From Voacanga thouarsii (Eukaryota > Streptophyta > Magnoliopsida > Gentianales > Apocynaceae), in the NCBI GenBank assembly GCA_026120185.1, contig JANUWF010003367.1:3201228-3265227 (forward strand): a stretch of DNA of 64,000 nucleotides, written 5' to 3'. Shown here one piece after another: positions 63,901-64,000 of this stretch; position 1 is the stretch's first letter, and every line of letters starts with the position of its first letter. The position numbers were made by a program, and so were the translations under genes. The notes under the pieces were generated by a model. The model had not been told where the DNA came from. It saw only the letters and a program-made list of their open reading frames with translations, and ran no database searches.

Positions 63901-64000
63901 TGACATCACAAAGTGATTGCAGTTTCTATCATGATTTTCAGTCCTGCACTCGAGTGCCTGTCTGGAATCTGGCTTTCTTCTTTCCATTTTGTTTCTTTGT
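60974..64000 (+). CDS. ALDH2B: Mitochondrial aldehyde dehydrogenase, family 2 (5' part, runs off the window)
   Basis: NAD-dependent oxidation of acetaldehyde and other aldehydes to acids in the mitochondrial matrix. Exons seen are 60974-61043, 61774-61908, 62066-62208, 62280-62433, 62534-62763 and 63232-63321, all GT-AG, giving the first 274 residues of an expected about 540. The N-terminus [20 protein letters not shown] is a typical Arg/Ser-rich mitochondrial presequence. Core motifs include [32 protein letters not shown], the PWNFP motif with the oxyanion-hole Asn at residue 203, [19 protein letters not shown] (cofactor site) and [11 protein letters not shown]. The catalytic Glu and Cys lie in later exons outside the window. 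The sequence from 63322 to 64000 appears to be intron. B4-type identity is likely but not certain. Confidence 0.93.

Overview
The window looks like nuclear DNA of a flowering plant, most likely a eudicot. The genes have many short exons, AT-rich GT-AG introns and plant-type products. Intergenic DNA is very AT-rich and holds MITEs, LINE, hAT and Ty1/copia remains. No rRNA, tRNA or CRISPR array was recognised. The species cannot be fixed from sequence alone. RKD (RWP-RK) genes are the known polyembryony genes of citrus and mango, so a Sapindales source is a reasonable guess but is unproven.

Layout. 1-5.5 kb: intergenic, with a decayed LINE on the minus strand (3.3-4.8 kb). 5.77-9.36 kb (+): RSZ21/22-type SR splicing factor, six coding exons, 194 aa. 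11.72-15.88 kb (-): spermidine synthase, nine exons, 343 aa, convergent with the SR gene, with a Stowaway-like MITE in intron 1. 16-22 kb: AT-rich spacer. 22.07-23.67 kb (+): proline-rich PLAC8 (Cys-rich) protein, four exons, 291 aa. 25.3-29.1 kb: two unrelated gene fragments (UDP-xylose synthase and NB-ARC resistance gene) between inverted copies of one repeat. 30.6-31.3 kb (-): decayed RKD gene. 31.7-34.8 kb (+): broken hAT transposase. 35.5-46.25 kb: two complete copia elements (E1, E2) head to tail. 47.30-51.18 kb (+): PRP31, eight exons, 485 aa. 51.8-57.15 kb: third copia element (E3). 57-61 kb: spacer with MITEs. 60.97 kb to the end (+): mitochondrial aldehyde dehydrogenase, first six exons only.

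Main observation. E2 and E3 each carry an intron-containing RKD transcription-factor gene in antisense orientation. It sits exactly where protease and integrase should be. E1 keeps protease and integrase but has a 57-bp tail of the same RKD gene beside them. All three elements have matched target-site duplications and 98-99% similar LTRs (apart from indels), so the captured gene has moved by retrotransposition. The RKD copy in E3 is nearly intact. It can be spliced in silico to a 260-residue protein with a complete RWP-RK domain.

Caution on quality. In E1 and E2 many frameshifts fall at CAG/CTG trinucleotides that read as CG-containing strings, while E3 keeps CAG/CTG. This looks like systematic long-read miscalling at CHG-methylated cytosines. 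The pseudogene status of E1 and E2 should therefore be treated as provisional.

The host genes (SR factor, PRP31, spermidine synthase, PLAC8, ALDH2) are housekeeping genes with no evident shared pathway. SR factor and PRP31 both act in pre-mRNA splicing but are 38 kb apart.
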